From Hydractinia symbiolongicarpus (lineage: Eukaryota > Cnidaria > Hydrozoa > Anthoathecata > Hydractiniidae): 64,000 nucleotides of DNA. The notes under the pieces are model-generated. The model was not told the DNA's origin. It did no database searches and saw nothing but the letters and a program-made list of their open reading frames with translations. The stretch's first letter is position 1. Each line of letters opens with the position of its first letter. The translations under genes and the position numbers were made by a program. Shown here one piece after another: positions 9,596-21,567 of the stretch. The stretch covers positions 434,001 through 498,000 of the forward strand of contig NC_079883.1 of assembly GCF_029227915.1 (NCBI RefSeq), in the 5' to 3' direction.

Positions 9596-10610
9596 GCATG
9601 AGACTTGTAGTTTCCAAAAATGTTTTCATTTTTGATGAGACGCGGAATAAAAGAAGTTTAATCGCCGGCAAACGAAAACCCGCGATTTCCCGTAAATCCC
9701 GGACTCGGCCCGTATAGTCAAAAGTACACAAAGAAAATACCCAGGGAGTAAACACATTTCCCGAACGATTTTTTAAATTATCTTTTCACCACTAAAACGC
9801 ACGAGACTTGTAGTTTTCAAAAATGTTTTCATTTTTGATGAGACGCTGAATAAAAGAAGTTTAATCGCCGGCAAACGAAAACCCGCGAATTCCCGTAAAT
9901 CCCGGACTCGGCCCGTATAGTCAAAAGTATACAAAGAAAGTACCCTGCCAGTAAACTCCTTTCCAGAACGATTTTTTAAATTATCTTTTCACCACTAAAA
10001 CGCACGAGACTTGTAGTTTTCAAAAATGTTTTCATTTTTGATGAGACGCTGAATAAAAGAAGTTTAATCGCCGGCAAACGAAAACCCGCGAATTCCCGTA
10101 AATCCCGGGCTTGGCCCGTATAGTCGAATGTATACAAAGAAAGTACCCTGTGAGTAAACTCATTTCTCGAGCGATTTTTTAAATTATTTTTTCACCACTA
10201 ACACGCATGAGACTTGTAGTTTTCAAAAATGTTTTCATTTTTGATGAGACGCTGAATAAAAGAAGTTTAATCGCCGGCAAACAAAAATCCGCGATTTCCC
10301 GTAAATCCTGTGCTTGGCCCGTATATTTGAGTATATACAAAGAAAGTACCCTGTGAGTAAACTCATTTCCAGAACGATTTTTTAAATAATTTTTTCACCA
10401 CTAAAACGCATGAGACTTGTAGTTTTCAAAAATGTTTTCATTTTTGATGAGACCCTGAATAAAAGAAGTTTAATCGCCGGCAAACGAAAACCCGCGAATT
10501 CCCGTAAATCCTGGACTCGGCCCGTATAGTCGAATGTATACAAAGAAAGTACCCTGTGAGTAAACTCATTTCTCGAACGATTTTTTAAATTATTTTTTCA
10601 CCACTAAAAC
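9596..10610 (+). repeat. 5-monomer HOR unit (1,015 bp): H-B'-B-E-F
   Basis: This is the shortest H-to-H unit in the window. It repeats the end of the preceding unit (CTCGAGCG, GTATATTTGAG) and lies directly before a 12-mer that begins with the same five monomers. It is probably the basic module from which the longer F-type units grew. Confidence 0.78.
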
Positions 10611-11625
10611 GCATGAGACTTGTAGTTTCCAAAAATGTTTTCATTTTTGATGAGACGCGGAATAAAAGAAGTTTAATCGCCGGCAAACGAAAACCCGCGA
10701 TTTCCCGTAAATCCCGGACTCGGCCCGTATAGTCAAAAGTACACAAAGAAAATACCCAGGGAGTAAACACATTTCCCGAACGATTTTTTAAATTATCTTT
10801 TCACCACTAAAACGCACGAGACTTGTAGTTTTCAAAAATGTTTTCATTTTTGATGAGACGCTGAATAAAAGAAGTTTAATCGCCGGCAAACGAAAACCCG
10901 CGAATTCCCGTAAATCCCGGACTCGGCCCGTATAGTCAAAAGTATACAAAGAAAGTACCCTGCCAGTAAACTCCTTTCCAGAACGATTTTTTAAATTATC
11001 TTTTCACCACTAAAACGCACGAGACTTGTAGTTTTCAAAAATGTTTTCATTTTTGATGAGACGCTGAATAAAAGAAGTTTAATCGCCGGCAAACGAAAAC
11101 CCGCGAATTCCCGTAAATCCCGGGCTTGGCCCGTATAGTCGAATGTATACAAAGAAAGTACCCTGTGAGTAAACTCATTTCTCGAACGATTTTTTAAATT
11201 ATTTTTTCACCACTAACACGCATGAGACTTGTAGTTTTCAAAAATGTTTTCATTTTTGATGAGACGCTGAATAAAAGAAGTTTAATCGCCGGCAAACAAA
11301 AATCCACGATTTCCCGTAAATCCTGTGCTTGGCCCGTATATTTGAGTATATACAAAGAAAGTACCCTGTGAGTAAACTCATTTCCAGAACGATTTTTTAA
11401 ATAATTTTTTCACCACTAAAACGCATGAGACTTGTAGTTTTCAAAAATGTTTTCATTTTTGATGAGACCCTGAATAAAAGAAGTTTAATCGCCGGCAAAC
11501 GAAAACCCGCGAATTCCCGTAAATCCTGGACTCGGCCCGTATAGTCGAATGTATACAAAGAAAGTACCCTGTGAGTAAACTCATTTCTCGAACGATTTTT
11601 TAAATTATTTTTTCACCACTAAAAC

Positions 11626-11828
11626 GCATGAGACTTGTAGTTTTCAAAAATGTTTTCATTTTTGATGAGACGCAGAATAAAAGAAGTTTAATGGCCGGCA
11701 AACGAAAACCCGCAATTTCCCGTAAATCCCGTGCTTGGCTCGTATAGTTGAGTATATACAAAGAAAGTACCCTGTGAGTAAACTCCTTTCCAGAACGATT
11801 TTTTATATTATCTTTTCACCACTAAAAC
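11626..11828 (+). repeat. Representative family-G monomer
   Basis: Diagnostic states are GACGCAGA, CGCAATTTCC, CGTGCTTGGCTCG, GTTGAG or GTCGAG, CTCCTTTCC and TTATATTATC; the last removes the TTTAAA site. Family G is almost always followed by an H or H-like monomer. The G-H pair recurs at 664, 14061, 15076, 19133, 25.8 kb, 26.6 kb, 27.7 kb, 33337, 35570 and 36991. The longest + strand open frames in the window all start inside this family; they are not taken as genes. Confidence 0.78.
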
Positions 11829-12639
11829 GCATGAGACTTGTAGTTTTCAAAAATGTTTTCATTTTTGATGAGACGCGGAATAAAAGAAGTTTAATTGCCG
11901 GCAAACGAAAACCCGCGATTTCCCGTAAATCCCGGACTCGGCCCGTATAGTCAAAAGTACACAAAGAAAATACCCAGGGAGTAAACACATTTCCCGAACG
12001 ATTTTTTAAATTATTTTTTCACCACTAAAACGTATGAGACTTGTAGTTTTCAAAATGTTTTCATTTTTGATGAGACGCTGAATGAAAGAAGTTTAATCGC
12101 CCGCAAACGAAAACCCGCGATTTCCCGTAAATCCCGGACTCGGCCCGTATAGTCAAAAGTATACAAAGAAAGTACCCTGCGAGTAAACTCATTTCCAGAA
12201 CGATTTTTTAAATTATCCTTTCACCACTAAAACGCACGAGACTTGTAGTTTTCAAAAATGTTTTCATTTTTGATGAGACGCTGAATAAAAGAAGTTTAAT
12301 CGCCGGCAAACGAAAACCCGCGAATTCCCGTTAATCCCGGGCTTGGCCCGTATAGTCGAATGTATACAAAGAAAGTACCCTGTGAGTAAACTCATTTCTC
12401 GAACGATTTTTTAAATTATTTTTTCACCACTAACACGCATGAGACTTGTAGTTTTCAAAAATGTTTTCATTTTTGATGAGACGCTGAATAAAAGAAGTTT
12501 AATCGCCGGCACACAAAAATCCGCGATTTCCCGTAAATCCCGTGCTTGGCCCGTATAGTCGAGTATATACAAAGAAAGTACCCTGTGAGTAAACTCATTT
12601 CCAGAACGATTTTTTAAATTATTTTTTCACCACTAAAAC

Positions 12640-12842
12640 GCATGAGACTTGTAGTTTTCAAAAATGTTTTCATTTTTGATGAGACCCTGAATAAAAGAAG
12701 TTTAATCGCCGGCAAACGAAAACCCGCGAATTCCCGTAAATCCTGTGCTTGGCCCGTATATTTGAGTATATACAAAGAAAGTACCCTGTGAGTAAACTCA
12801 TTTCCAGAACGATTTTTTAAATAATTTTTTCACCACTAAAAC
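12640..12842 (+). repeat. Chimeric monomer F/E
   Basis: The left part is family F (GACCCTGA, AAACGAAAACCCGCGAATT). The right part is the family-E sub-form with TGTGCTTGG, GTATATTTGAG and AAATAATT. It sits between an E monomer and a normal F monomer (12843). It marks where an upstream G-H-A-B-E-F block was joined in register to a downstream E-F-H block. Confidence 0.75.
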
Positions 12843-13045
12843 GCATGAGACTTGTAGTTTTCAAAAATGTTTTCATTTTTGATGAGACCCTGAATAAAAG
12901 AAGTTTAATCGCCGGCAAACGAAAACCCGCGAATTCCCGTAAATCCTGGACTCGGCCCGTATAGTCGAATGTATACAAAGAAAGTACCCTGTGAGTAAAC
13001 TCATTTCTCGAACGATTTTTTAAATTATTTTTTCACCACTAAAAC

Positions 13046-15278
13046 GCATGAGACTTGTAGTTTCCAAAAATGTTTTCATTTTTGATGAGACGCGGAATAA
13101 AAGAAGTTTAATCGCCGGCAAACGAAAACCCGCGATTTCCCGTAAATCCCGGACTCGGCCCGTATAGTCAAAAGTACACAAAGAAAATACCCAGGGAGTA
13201 AACACATTTCCCGAACGATTTTTTAAATTATCTTTTCACCACTAAAACGCACGAGACTTGTAGTTTTCAAAAATGTTTTCATTTTTGATGAGACGCTGAA
13301 TAAAAGAAGTTTAATCGCCGGCAAACGAAAACCCGCGAATTCCCGTAAATCCCGGACTCGGCCCGTATAGTCAAAAGTATACAAAGAAAGTACCCTGCCA
13401 GTAAACTCCTTTCCAGAACGATTTTTTAAATTATCTTTTCACCACTAAAACGCACGAGACTTGTAGTTTTCAAAAATGTTTTCATTTTTGATGAGACGCT
13501 GAATAAAAGAAGTTTAATCGCCGGCAAACGAAAACCCGCGAATTCCCGTAAATCCCGGGCTTGGCCCGTATAGTCGAATGTATACAAAGAAAGTACCCTG
13601 TGAGTAAACTCATTTCTCGAACGATTTTTTAAATTATTTTTTCACCACTAACACGCATGAGACTTGTAGTTTTCAAAAATGTTTTCATTTTTGATGAGAC
13701 GCTGAATAAAAGAAGTTTAATCGCCGGCAAACAAAAATCCACGATTTCCCGTAAATCCTGTGCTTGGCCCGTATATTTGAGTATATACAAAGAAAGTACC
13801 CTGTGAGTAAACTCATTTCCAGAACGATTTTTTAAATAATTTTTTCACCACTAAAACGCATGAGACTTGTAGTTTTCAAAAATGTTTTCATTTTTGATGA
13901 GACCCTGAATAAAAGAAGTTTAATCGCCGGCAAACGAAAACCCGCGAATTCCCGTAAATCCTGGACTCGGCCCGTATAGTCGAATGTATACAAAGAAAGT
14001 ACCCTGTGAGTAAACTCATTTCTCGAACGATTTTTTAAATTATTTTTTCACCACTAAAACGCATGAGACTTGTAGTTTTCAAAAATGTTTTCATTTTTGA
14101 TGAGACGCAGAATAAAAGAAGTTTAATGGCCGGCAAACGAAAACCCGCAATTTCCCGTAAATCCCGTGCTTGGCTCGTATAGTTGAGTATATACAAAGAA
14201 AGTACCCTGTGAGTAAACTCCTTTCCAGAACGATTTTTTATATTATCTTTTCACCACTAAAACGCATGAGACTTGTAGTTTTCAAAAATGTTTTCATTTT
14301 TGATGAGACGCGGAATAAAAGAAGTTTAATTGCCGGCAAACGAAAACCCGCGATTTCCCGTAAATCCCGGACTCGGCCCGTATAGTCAAAAGTATACAAA
14401 GAAAGTACCCTGCGAGTAAACTCATTTCCAGAACGATTTTTTAAATTATCCTTTCACCACTAAAACGCACGAGACTTGTAGTTTTCAAAAATGTTTTCAT
14501 TTTTGATGAGACGCTGAATAAAAGAAGTTTAATCGCCGGCAAACGAAAACCCGCGAATTCCCGTTAATCCCGGGCTTGGCCCGTATAGTCGAATGTATAC
14601 AAAGAAAGTACCCTGTGAGTAAACTCATTTCTCGAACGATTTTTTAAATTATTTTTTCACCACTAACACGCATGAGACTTGTAGTTTTCAAAAATGTTTT
14701 CATTTTTGATGAGACGCTGAATAAAAGAAGTTTAATCGCCGGCACACAAAAATCCGCGATTTCCCGTAAATCCCGTGCTTGGCCCGTATAGTCGAGTATA
14801 TACAAAGAAAGTACCCTGTGAGTAAACTCATTTCCAGAACGATTTTTTAAATTATTTTTTCACCACTAAAACGCATGAGACTTGTAGTTTTCAAAAATGT
14901 TTTCATTTTTGATGAGACCCTGAATAAAAGAAGTTTAATCGCCGGCAAACGAAAACCCGCGAATTCCCGTAAATCCTGGACTCGGTCCGTATAGTCGAAT
15001 GTATACAAAGAAAGTACCCTGTGAGTAAACTCATTTCTCGAACGATTTTTTAAATTATTTTTTCACCACTAAAACGCATGAGACTTGTAGTTTTCAAAAA
15101 TGTTTTCATTTTTGATGAGACGCAGAATAAAAGAAGTTTAATCGCCGGCAAACGAAAACCCGCAATTTCCCGTAAATCTCGTGCTTGGCTCGTATAGTCG
15201 AGTATATACAAAGAAAGTACCCTGTGAGTAAACTCCTTTCCAGAACGATTTTTTATATTATCTTTTCACCACTAAAAC
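13046..15278 (+). repeat. 11-monomer HOR unit (2,233 bp)
   Basis: Order is H-B'-B-E-F-G-(H/A)-B-E-F-G, followed by the H anchor at 15279. It equals the preceding 12-mer up to its seventh monomer. There the H (11829) and A (12032) of the 12-mer are replaced by one H/A chimera, so downstream markers lie 2,233 bp apart. Examples are TATCCTTTCACC and CCGTTAATCC in the B monomers. Confidence 0.8.
14264..14466 (+). repeat. Chimeric monomer H/A
   Basis: The left part is family H (GACGCGGA, TTAATTGCCGGC), as at 11829. The right part changes to family A (GTATAC, CCTGCGAG, TTTCCAG), as at 12032. The offset to the sister copy changes from 2,435 to 2,233 bp across this monomer, a loss of one monomer. 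This is the product expected from a one-monomer out-of-register exchange. Confidence 0.78.
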
Positions 15279-15887
15279 GCATGAGACTTGTAGTTTCCAA
15301 AAATGTTTTCATTTTTGATGAGACGCGGAATAAAAGAAGTTTAATCGCCGGCAAACGAAAACCCGCGATTTCCCGTAAATCCCGGACTCGGCCCGTATAG
15401 TCAAAAGTACACAAAGAAAATACCCAGGGAGTAAACACATTTCCCGAACGATTTTTTAAATTATTTTTTCACCACTAAAACGTATGAGACTTGTAGTTTT
15501 CAAAAATGTTTTCATTTTTGATGAGACGCTGAATAAAAGAAGTTTAATCGCCCGCAAACGAAAACCCGCGATTTCCCGTAAATCCCGGACTCGGCCCGTA
15601 TAGTCAAAAGTATACAAAGAAAGTACCCTGCGAGTAAACTCATTTCCAGAACGATTTTTTAAATTATCTTTTCACCACTAAAACGCACGAGACTTGTAGT
15701 TTTCAAAAATGTTTTCATTTTTGATGAGACGCTGAATAAAAGAAGTTTAATCGCCGGCAAACGAAAACCCGCGAATTCCCGTAAATCCCGGGCTTGGCCC
15801 GTATAGTCGAATGTATACAAAGAAAGTACCCTGTCAGTAAACTCATTTCTCGAACTATTTTTTAAATTATTTTTTCACCACTAACAC

Positions 15888-17508
15888 GCATGAGACTTGT
15901 AGTTTTCAAAAATGTTTTCATTTTTGATGAGACGCGGATTAAAGAAGTTTAATCGGCGGCAAACGAAAACCCGCGATTTCCCGTAAATCCCGGACTCGGC
16001 CCGTATAGTCAAAAGTATACAAAGAAAGTACCCAGGGAGTAAACTCATTTCCCGAACGATTTTTTAAATTATTTTTTCACCACTAAAACGAATGAGACTT
16101 GTAGTTTTCAAAAATGTTTTCATTTTTGATGAGACGCGGAATAAGAGAAGTTTAATCGCCGGCAAACGAAAACCCGCGATTTCCCGTAAATCCCGTGCTT
16201 GGCCCGTATAGTCGAGTACATACAAAGAAAGTACCCTGTGAGTAAACTCATTTCCAGAACGATTTTTTAAATTATCTTTTCACCACTAAAACGCATGAGA
16301 CTTGTAGTTTTCAAAAATGTTTTCATTTTTGATGAGACCCTGAATAAAAGAAGTTTAATCGCCGGCAAACGAAAACCCGCGAATTCCCGAAAATCCTGGA
16401 CTCGGCCCGTATAGTCAAAAGTATACAAAGAAAATACCCAGGGAGTAAACACATTTCCCAAATGATTTTTTAAATTATTTTTCACCACTAAATTGCATGA
16501 GACTTGTAGTTTTCAGGAATGTTTTCATTTTTGATGAGACGCTTAATGAAAGAAGTTTAATCGCCGGCAAACGAAAACTCGCAATTTCCCGTAAATCCCG
16601 GGCTTGGCCCGTATAGTCGAATGTATACAAAGAAAGTACCCTGTGAGTAAACTCATTTCTCGAACGATTTTTTAAATTATTTTTTCACCACTAAAACGCA
16701 TGAGACTTGTAGTTTTCAAAAATGTTTTCATTTTTGATGAGACGCGGAATAAAAGAAGTTTAATCGCCGGCAAACGAAAACCCACGATTTCCCGTAAATC
16801 CCGGACTCGGCCCGTATAGTCAAAAGTATACAAAGAAAGTACCCAGGGAGTAAACTCATTTCCCGAACGATTTTTTAAATTATTTTTTCACCACTAAAAC
16901 GAATGAGACTTGTAGTTTTCAAAAATGTTTTCATTTTTGATGAGACGCGGAATAAGAGAAGTTTAATCGCCGGCAAACGAAAACCCGCGATTTCCCGTAA
17001 ATCCCGTGCTTGGCCCGTATAGTCGAGTACATACAAAGAAAGTACCCTGTGAGTAAACTCATTTCCAGAACGATTTTTTAAATTGTCTTTTCACCACTAA
17101 AACGCATGAGACTTGTAGTTTTCAAAAATGTTTTCATTTTTGATGAGACCCTGAATAAAAGAAGTTTAATCGCCGGCAAACGAAAACCCGCGAATTCCCG
17201 TAAATCCTGGACTCGGCCCGTATAGTCAAAAGTATACAAAGAAAATACCCAGGGAGTAAACACATTTCCCAAATGATTTTTTAAATTATTTTTCACCACT
17301 AAAACGCATGAGACTTGTAGTTTTCAGGAATGTTTTCATTTTTGATGAGACGCCTAATGAAAGAAGTTTAATCGCCGGCAAACGAAAACTCGCGATTTCC
17401 CGTAAATCCCGGGCTTGGCCCGTATAGTCGAATGTATACAAAGAAAGTACCCTGTGAGTAAACTCATTTCTCGAACGATTTTTTAAATTATTTTTTCACC
17501 ACTAAAAC
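15888..17508 (+). repeat. Tandem 4-monomer HOR, two copies (810 and 811 bp)
   Basis: The copies are 15888-16697 and 16698-17508. Each holds a GACGCGGA monomer with an AAACTCATTTCCCG tail, a monomer starting GAATGAG (16090 and 16901; a start I saw at only these two places), a GACCCTGA monomer whose tail is AACACATTTCCCAAATG, and a family-L monomer (TTTTCAGGAATG). The first copy has a one-base deletion (GCGGATTAAAG at about 15944). Confidence 0.8.
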
Positions 17509-20500
17509 GCATGAGACTTGTAGTTTTCAAAAATGTTTTCATTTTTGATGAGACGCCGAATAAAAGAAGTTTAATCGCCGGCAAACGAAAACCCGCAATT
17601 TCCCGTAAATCCCGTGCTTGGCTCGTATAGTCGAGTATATACAAAGAAAGTACCCTGTGAGTAAACTCCTTTCCAGAACGATTTTTTATATTATCTTTTC
17701 ACCACTAAAACGCATGAGACTTGTAGTTTTCAAAAATGTTTTCATTTTTGATGAGACGCGGAATAAAAGAAGTTTAATCGCCGGTAAACGAAAACCCGCA
17801 ATTTCCCGTAAATCCCGGACTCGGCCCGTATAGTCAAAAGTATACAAAGAAAGTACCCAGGGAGTAAACTCATTTCCCGACCGATTTTTTAAATTATTTT
17901 TTCACCACTAACACGCATGAGACTTGCAGTTTTCAAAAATGTTTTCAATTTTGATGAGACGCTGAATAAAAGAAGTTTAATCGCCGGCAAACAAAAATCC
18001 GCGATTTCCCGTAAATCCCGTGCTTGGCCCGTATAGTGGAGTATATACAAAGAAAGTACCCTGTGAGTAAACTCATTTCCAGAACGATTTTTTAAATTAT
18101 TTTTTCACCACTAAAACGCATGAGACTTGTAGTTTTCAAAAATGTTTTCATTTTTGATGAGACCCTGAATAAAAGAAGTTTAATCGCCGGCAAACGAAAA
18201 CCCGCGAATTCCCGTAAATCCTGGACTCGGCCCGTATAGTCGAATGTATACAAAGAAAGTACCCTGTGAGTAAACTCATTTCTCGAACGATTCTTTAAAT
18301 TATTTTTTCACCACTAAAACGCATGAGACTTGTAGTTTTCAAAAATGTTTTCATTTTTGATGAGACGCAGAATAAAAGAAGTTTAATCGCCGGCAAACGA
18401 AAACCCGCAATTTCCCGTAAATCCCGTGCTTGGCTCGTATAGTCGAGTATATACAAAGAAAGTACCCTGTGAGTAAACTCCTTTCCAGAACGATTTTTTA
18501 TATTATCTTTTCACCACTAAAACGCATGAGACTTGTAGTTTTCAAAAATGTTTTCATTTTTGATGAGACGCTGAATAAAAGAAGTTTAATCGCCCGCAAA
18601 CGAAAACCCGCGATTTCCCGTAAATCCCGGACTCGGCCCGTATAGTCAAAAGTATACAAAGAAAGTACCCTGCGAGTAAACTCATTTCCAGAACGATTTT
18701 TTAAATTATCTTTTCACCACTAAAACGCACGAGACTTGTAGTTTTCAAAAATGTTTTCATTTTTGATGAGACGCTGAATAAAAGAAGTTTAATCGCCGAC
18801 AAACGAAAACCCGCGAATTCCCGTAAATCCCGGGCTTGGCCCGTATAGTCGAATGTATACAAGGAAAGTACCCTGTCAGTAAACTCATTTCTCGAGCGAT
18901 TTTTTAAATTATTTTTTCACCACTAACACGCATGAGACTTGTAGTTTTTAAAAATGTTTTCATTTTTGATGAGAAGCAGAATAAAAGAAGTTTAATCGCC
19001 GGCAAACGAAAACCCGCAATTTCCCGTGAATCCCGTGCTTGGCTCGTATAGTCGAGTATATACAAAGAAAGTACCCTGTCAGTAAACTCATTTCTCGAGC
19101 GATTTTTTAAATTATTTTTTCACCACTAACACGCATGAGACTTGTAGTTTTCAAAAATGTTTTCATTTTTGATGAGAAGCAGAATAAAAGAAGTTTAATC
19201 GCCGGCAAACGAAAACCCGCAATTTCCCGTAAATCCCGTGCTTGGCTCGTATAGTCGAGTATATACAAAGAAAGTACCCTGTGAGTAAACTCCTTTCCAG
19301 AACGATTTTTTATATTATCTTTTCACCACTAAAACGCATGAGACTTGTAGTTTTCAAAAATGTTTTCATTTTTGATGAGACGCGGAATAAAAGAAGTTTA
19401 ATCGCCGGCAAACGAAAACCCGCGATTTCCCGTAAATCCCGGACTCGGCCCGTATAGTCAAAAGTACACAAAGAAAATACCCAGGGAGTAAACACATTTC
19501 CCGAACGATTTTTTAAATTATTTTTTCACCACTAAAACGTATGAGACTTGTAGTTTTTAAAAATGTTTTCATTTTTGATGAGACGCTGAATAAAAGAAGG
19601 TTAATCGCCCGCAAACGAAAACCCGCGATTTCCCGTAAATCCCAGACTCGGCCCGTATAGTCAAAAGTATACAAAGAAAGTACCCTGCGAGTAAACTCAT
19701 TTCCAGAACGATTTTTTAAATTATCTTTTCACCACTAAAACCCACGAGACTTGTAGTTTTCAAAAATGTTTTCATTTTTGATGAGACGCTGAATAAAAGA
19801 AGTTTAATCGCCGGCAAACGAAAACCCGCGAGTTCCCGTAAATCCCGGGCTTGGCCCGTATAGTCGAATGTATACAAAGAAAGTACCCTGTCAGTAAACT
19901 CATTTCTCGAGCGATTTTTTAAATTATTTTTTCACCACTAACACGCATGAGACTTGTAGTTTTCAAAAATGTTTTCATTTTTGATGAGACGCTGAATAAA
20001 AGAAGTTTAATCGCCGGCAAACAAAAATCTGCGATTTCCCGTAAATCCCGTGCTTGGCCCGTATAGTCGAGTATATACAAAGAAAGTACCCTGTGAGTAA
20101 ACTCATTTCCAGAACGATTTTTTAAATTATTTTTTCACCACTAAAACGCATGAGACTTGTAGTTTTCAAAAATGTTTTCATTTTTGATGAGACGCGGAAT
20201 AAAAGAAGTTTAATCGCCGGCAAACGAAAACCAGCGATTTCCCGTAAATCCCGGACTCGGCCCGTATAGTCAAAAGTATACAAAGAAAGTACCCAGGGAG
20301 TAAACTCATTTCCCGAACGATTTTTTAAATTATTTTTTCACCACTAAAACGCATGAGACTTGTAGTTTTCAAAAATGTTTTCATTTTTGATGAGACGCGG
20401 AATAAGAGAAGTTTAATCGCCGGCAAACGAAAACCCGCGATTTCCCGTAAATCCCGTGCTTGGCCCGTATAGTCGAGTACATACAAAGAAAGTACCCTGT

Positions 20501-21567
20501 GAGTAAACACATTTCCCAAATGATTTTTTAAATTATTTTTCACCACTAAAACGCATGAGACTTGTAGTTTTCAGGAATGTTTTCATTTTTGATGAGACGC
20601 TTAATGAAAGAAGTTTAATCGCCGGCAAACGAAAACTCGCGATTTCCCGTAAATCCCGGGCTTGGCCCGTATAGTCGAATGTATACAAAGAAAGTACCCT
20701 GTGAGTAAACTCATTTCTCGAACGATTTTTTAAATTATTTTTTCACCACTAAAACGCATGAGACTTGTAGTTTTCAAAAATGTTTTCATTTTTGATGAGA
20801 CGCGGAATAAAAGAAGTTTAATCGCCGGCAAACGAAAACCCGCAATTTCCCGTAAATCCCGTGCTTGGCTCGTATAGTCGAGTATATACAAAGAAAGTAC
20901 CCTGTGAGTAAACTCCTTTCCAGAACGATTTTTTATATTATCTTTTCACCACTAAAACGCATGAGACTTGTAGTTTTCAAAAATGTTTTCATTTTTGATG
21001 AGACGCGGAATAAAAGAAGTTTAATCGCCGGTAAACGAAAACCCGCAATTTCCCGTAAATCCCGGACTCGGCCCGTATAGTCAAAAGTATACAAAGAAAG
21101 TACCCAGGGAGTAAACTCATTTCCCGACCGATTTTTTAAATTATTTTTTCACCACTAAAACGCACGAGACTTGTAGTTTTCAAAAATGTTTTCATTTTTG
21201 ATGAGACGCTGAATAAAAGAAGTTTAATCGCCGGCAAACGAAAACCCGCGAATTCCCGTAAATCCCGGGCTTGGCCCGTATAGTCGAATGTATACAAAGA
21301 AAGTACCCTGCGAGTAAACTCATTTCCAGAACTATTTTTTAAATTATCTTTTCACCACTAAAACGTATGAGACTTGTAGTTTTCAAAAATGTTTTCATTT
21401 TTGATGAGACGCTGAATAAAAGAAGTTTAATCGCCCGCAAACGAAAACCCGCGATTTCCCGTAAATCCCGGACTCGGCCCGTATAGTCAAAAGTATACAA
21501 AGAAAGTACCCTGCGAGTAAACTCATTTCCAGAACGATTTTTTAAATTATCTTTTCACCACTAAAAC

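Larger units (their letters stand above)
10611..13045 (+). repeat. 12-monomer HOR unit (2,435 bp)
   Basis: Order is H-B'-B-E-F-G-H-A-B-E-(F/E)-F. It is 1 bp short of 12 x 203 because of one missing A (TTCAAAATG at about 12050). The segment 10408-11957 is matched by 12843-14392 at an offset of 2,435 bp, with no difference that I could find by eye. Shared rare variants include TTAATGGCCGGC in the G monomer and TTAATTGCCGGC in the H monomer. Confidence 0.8.
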
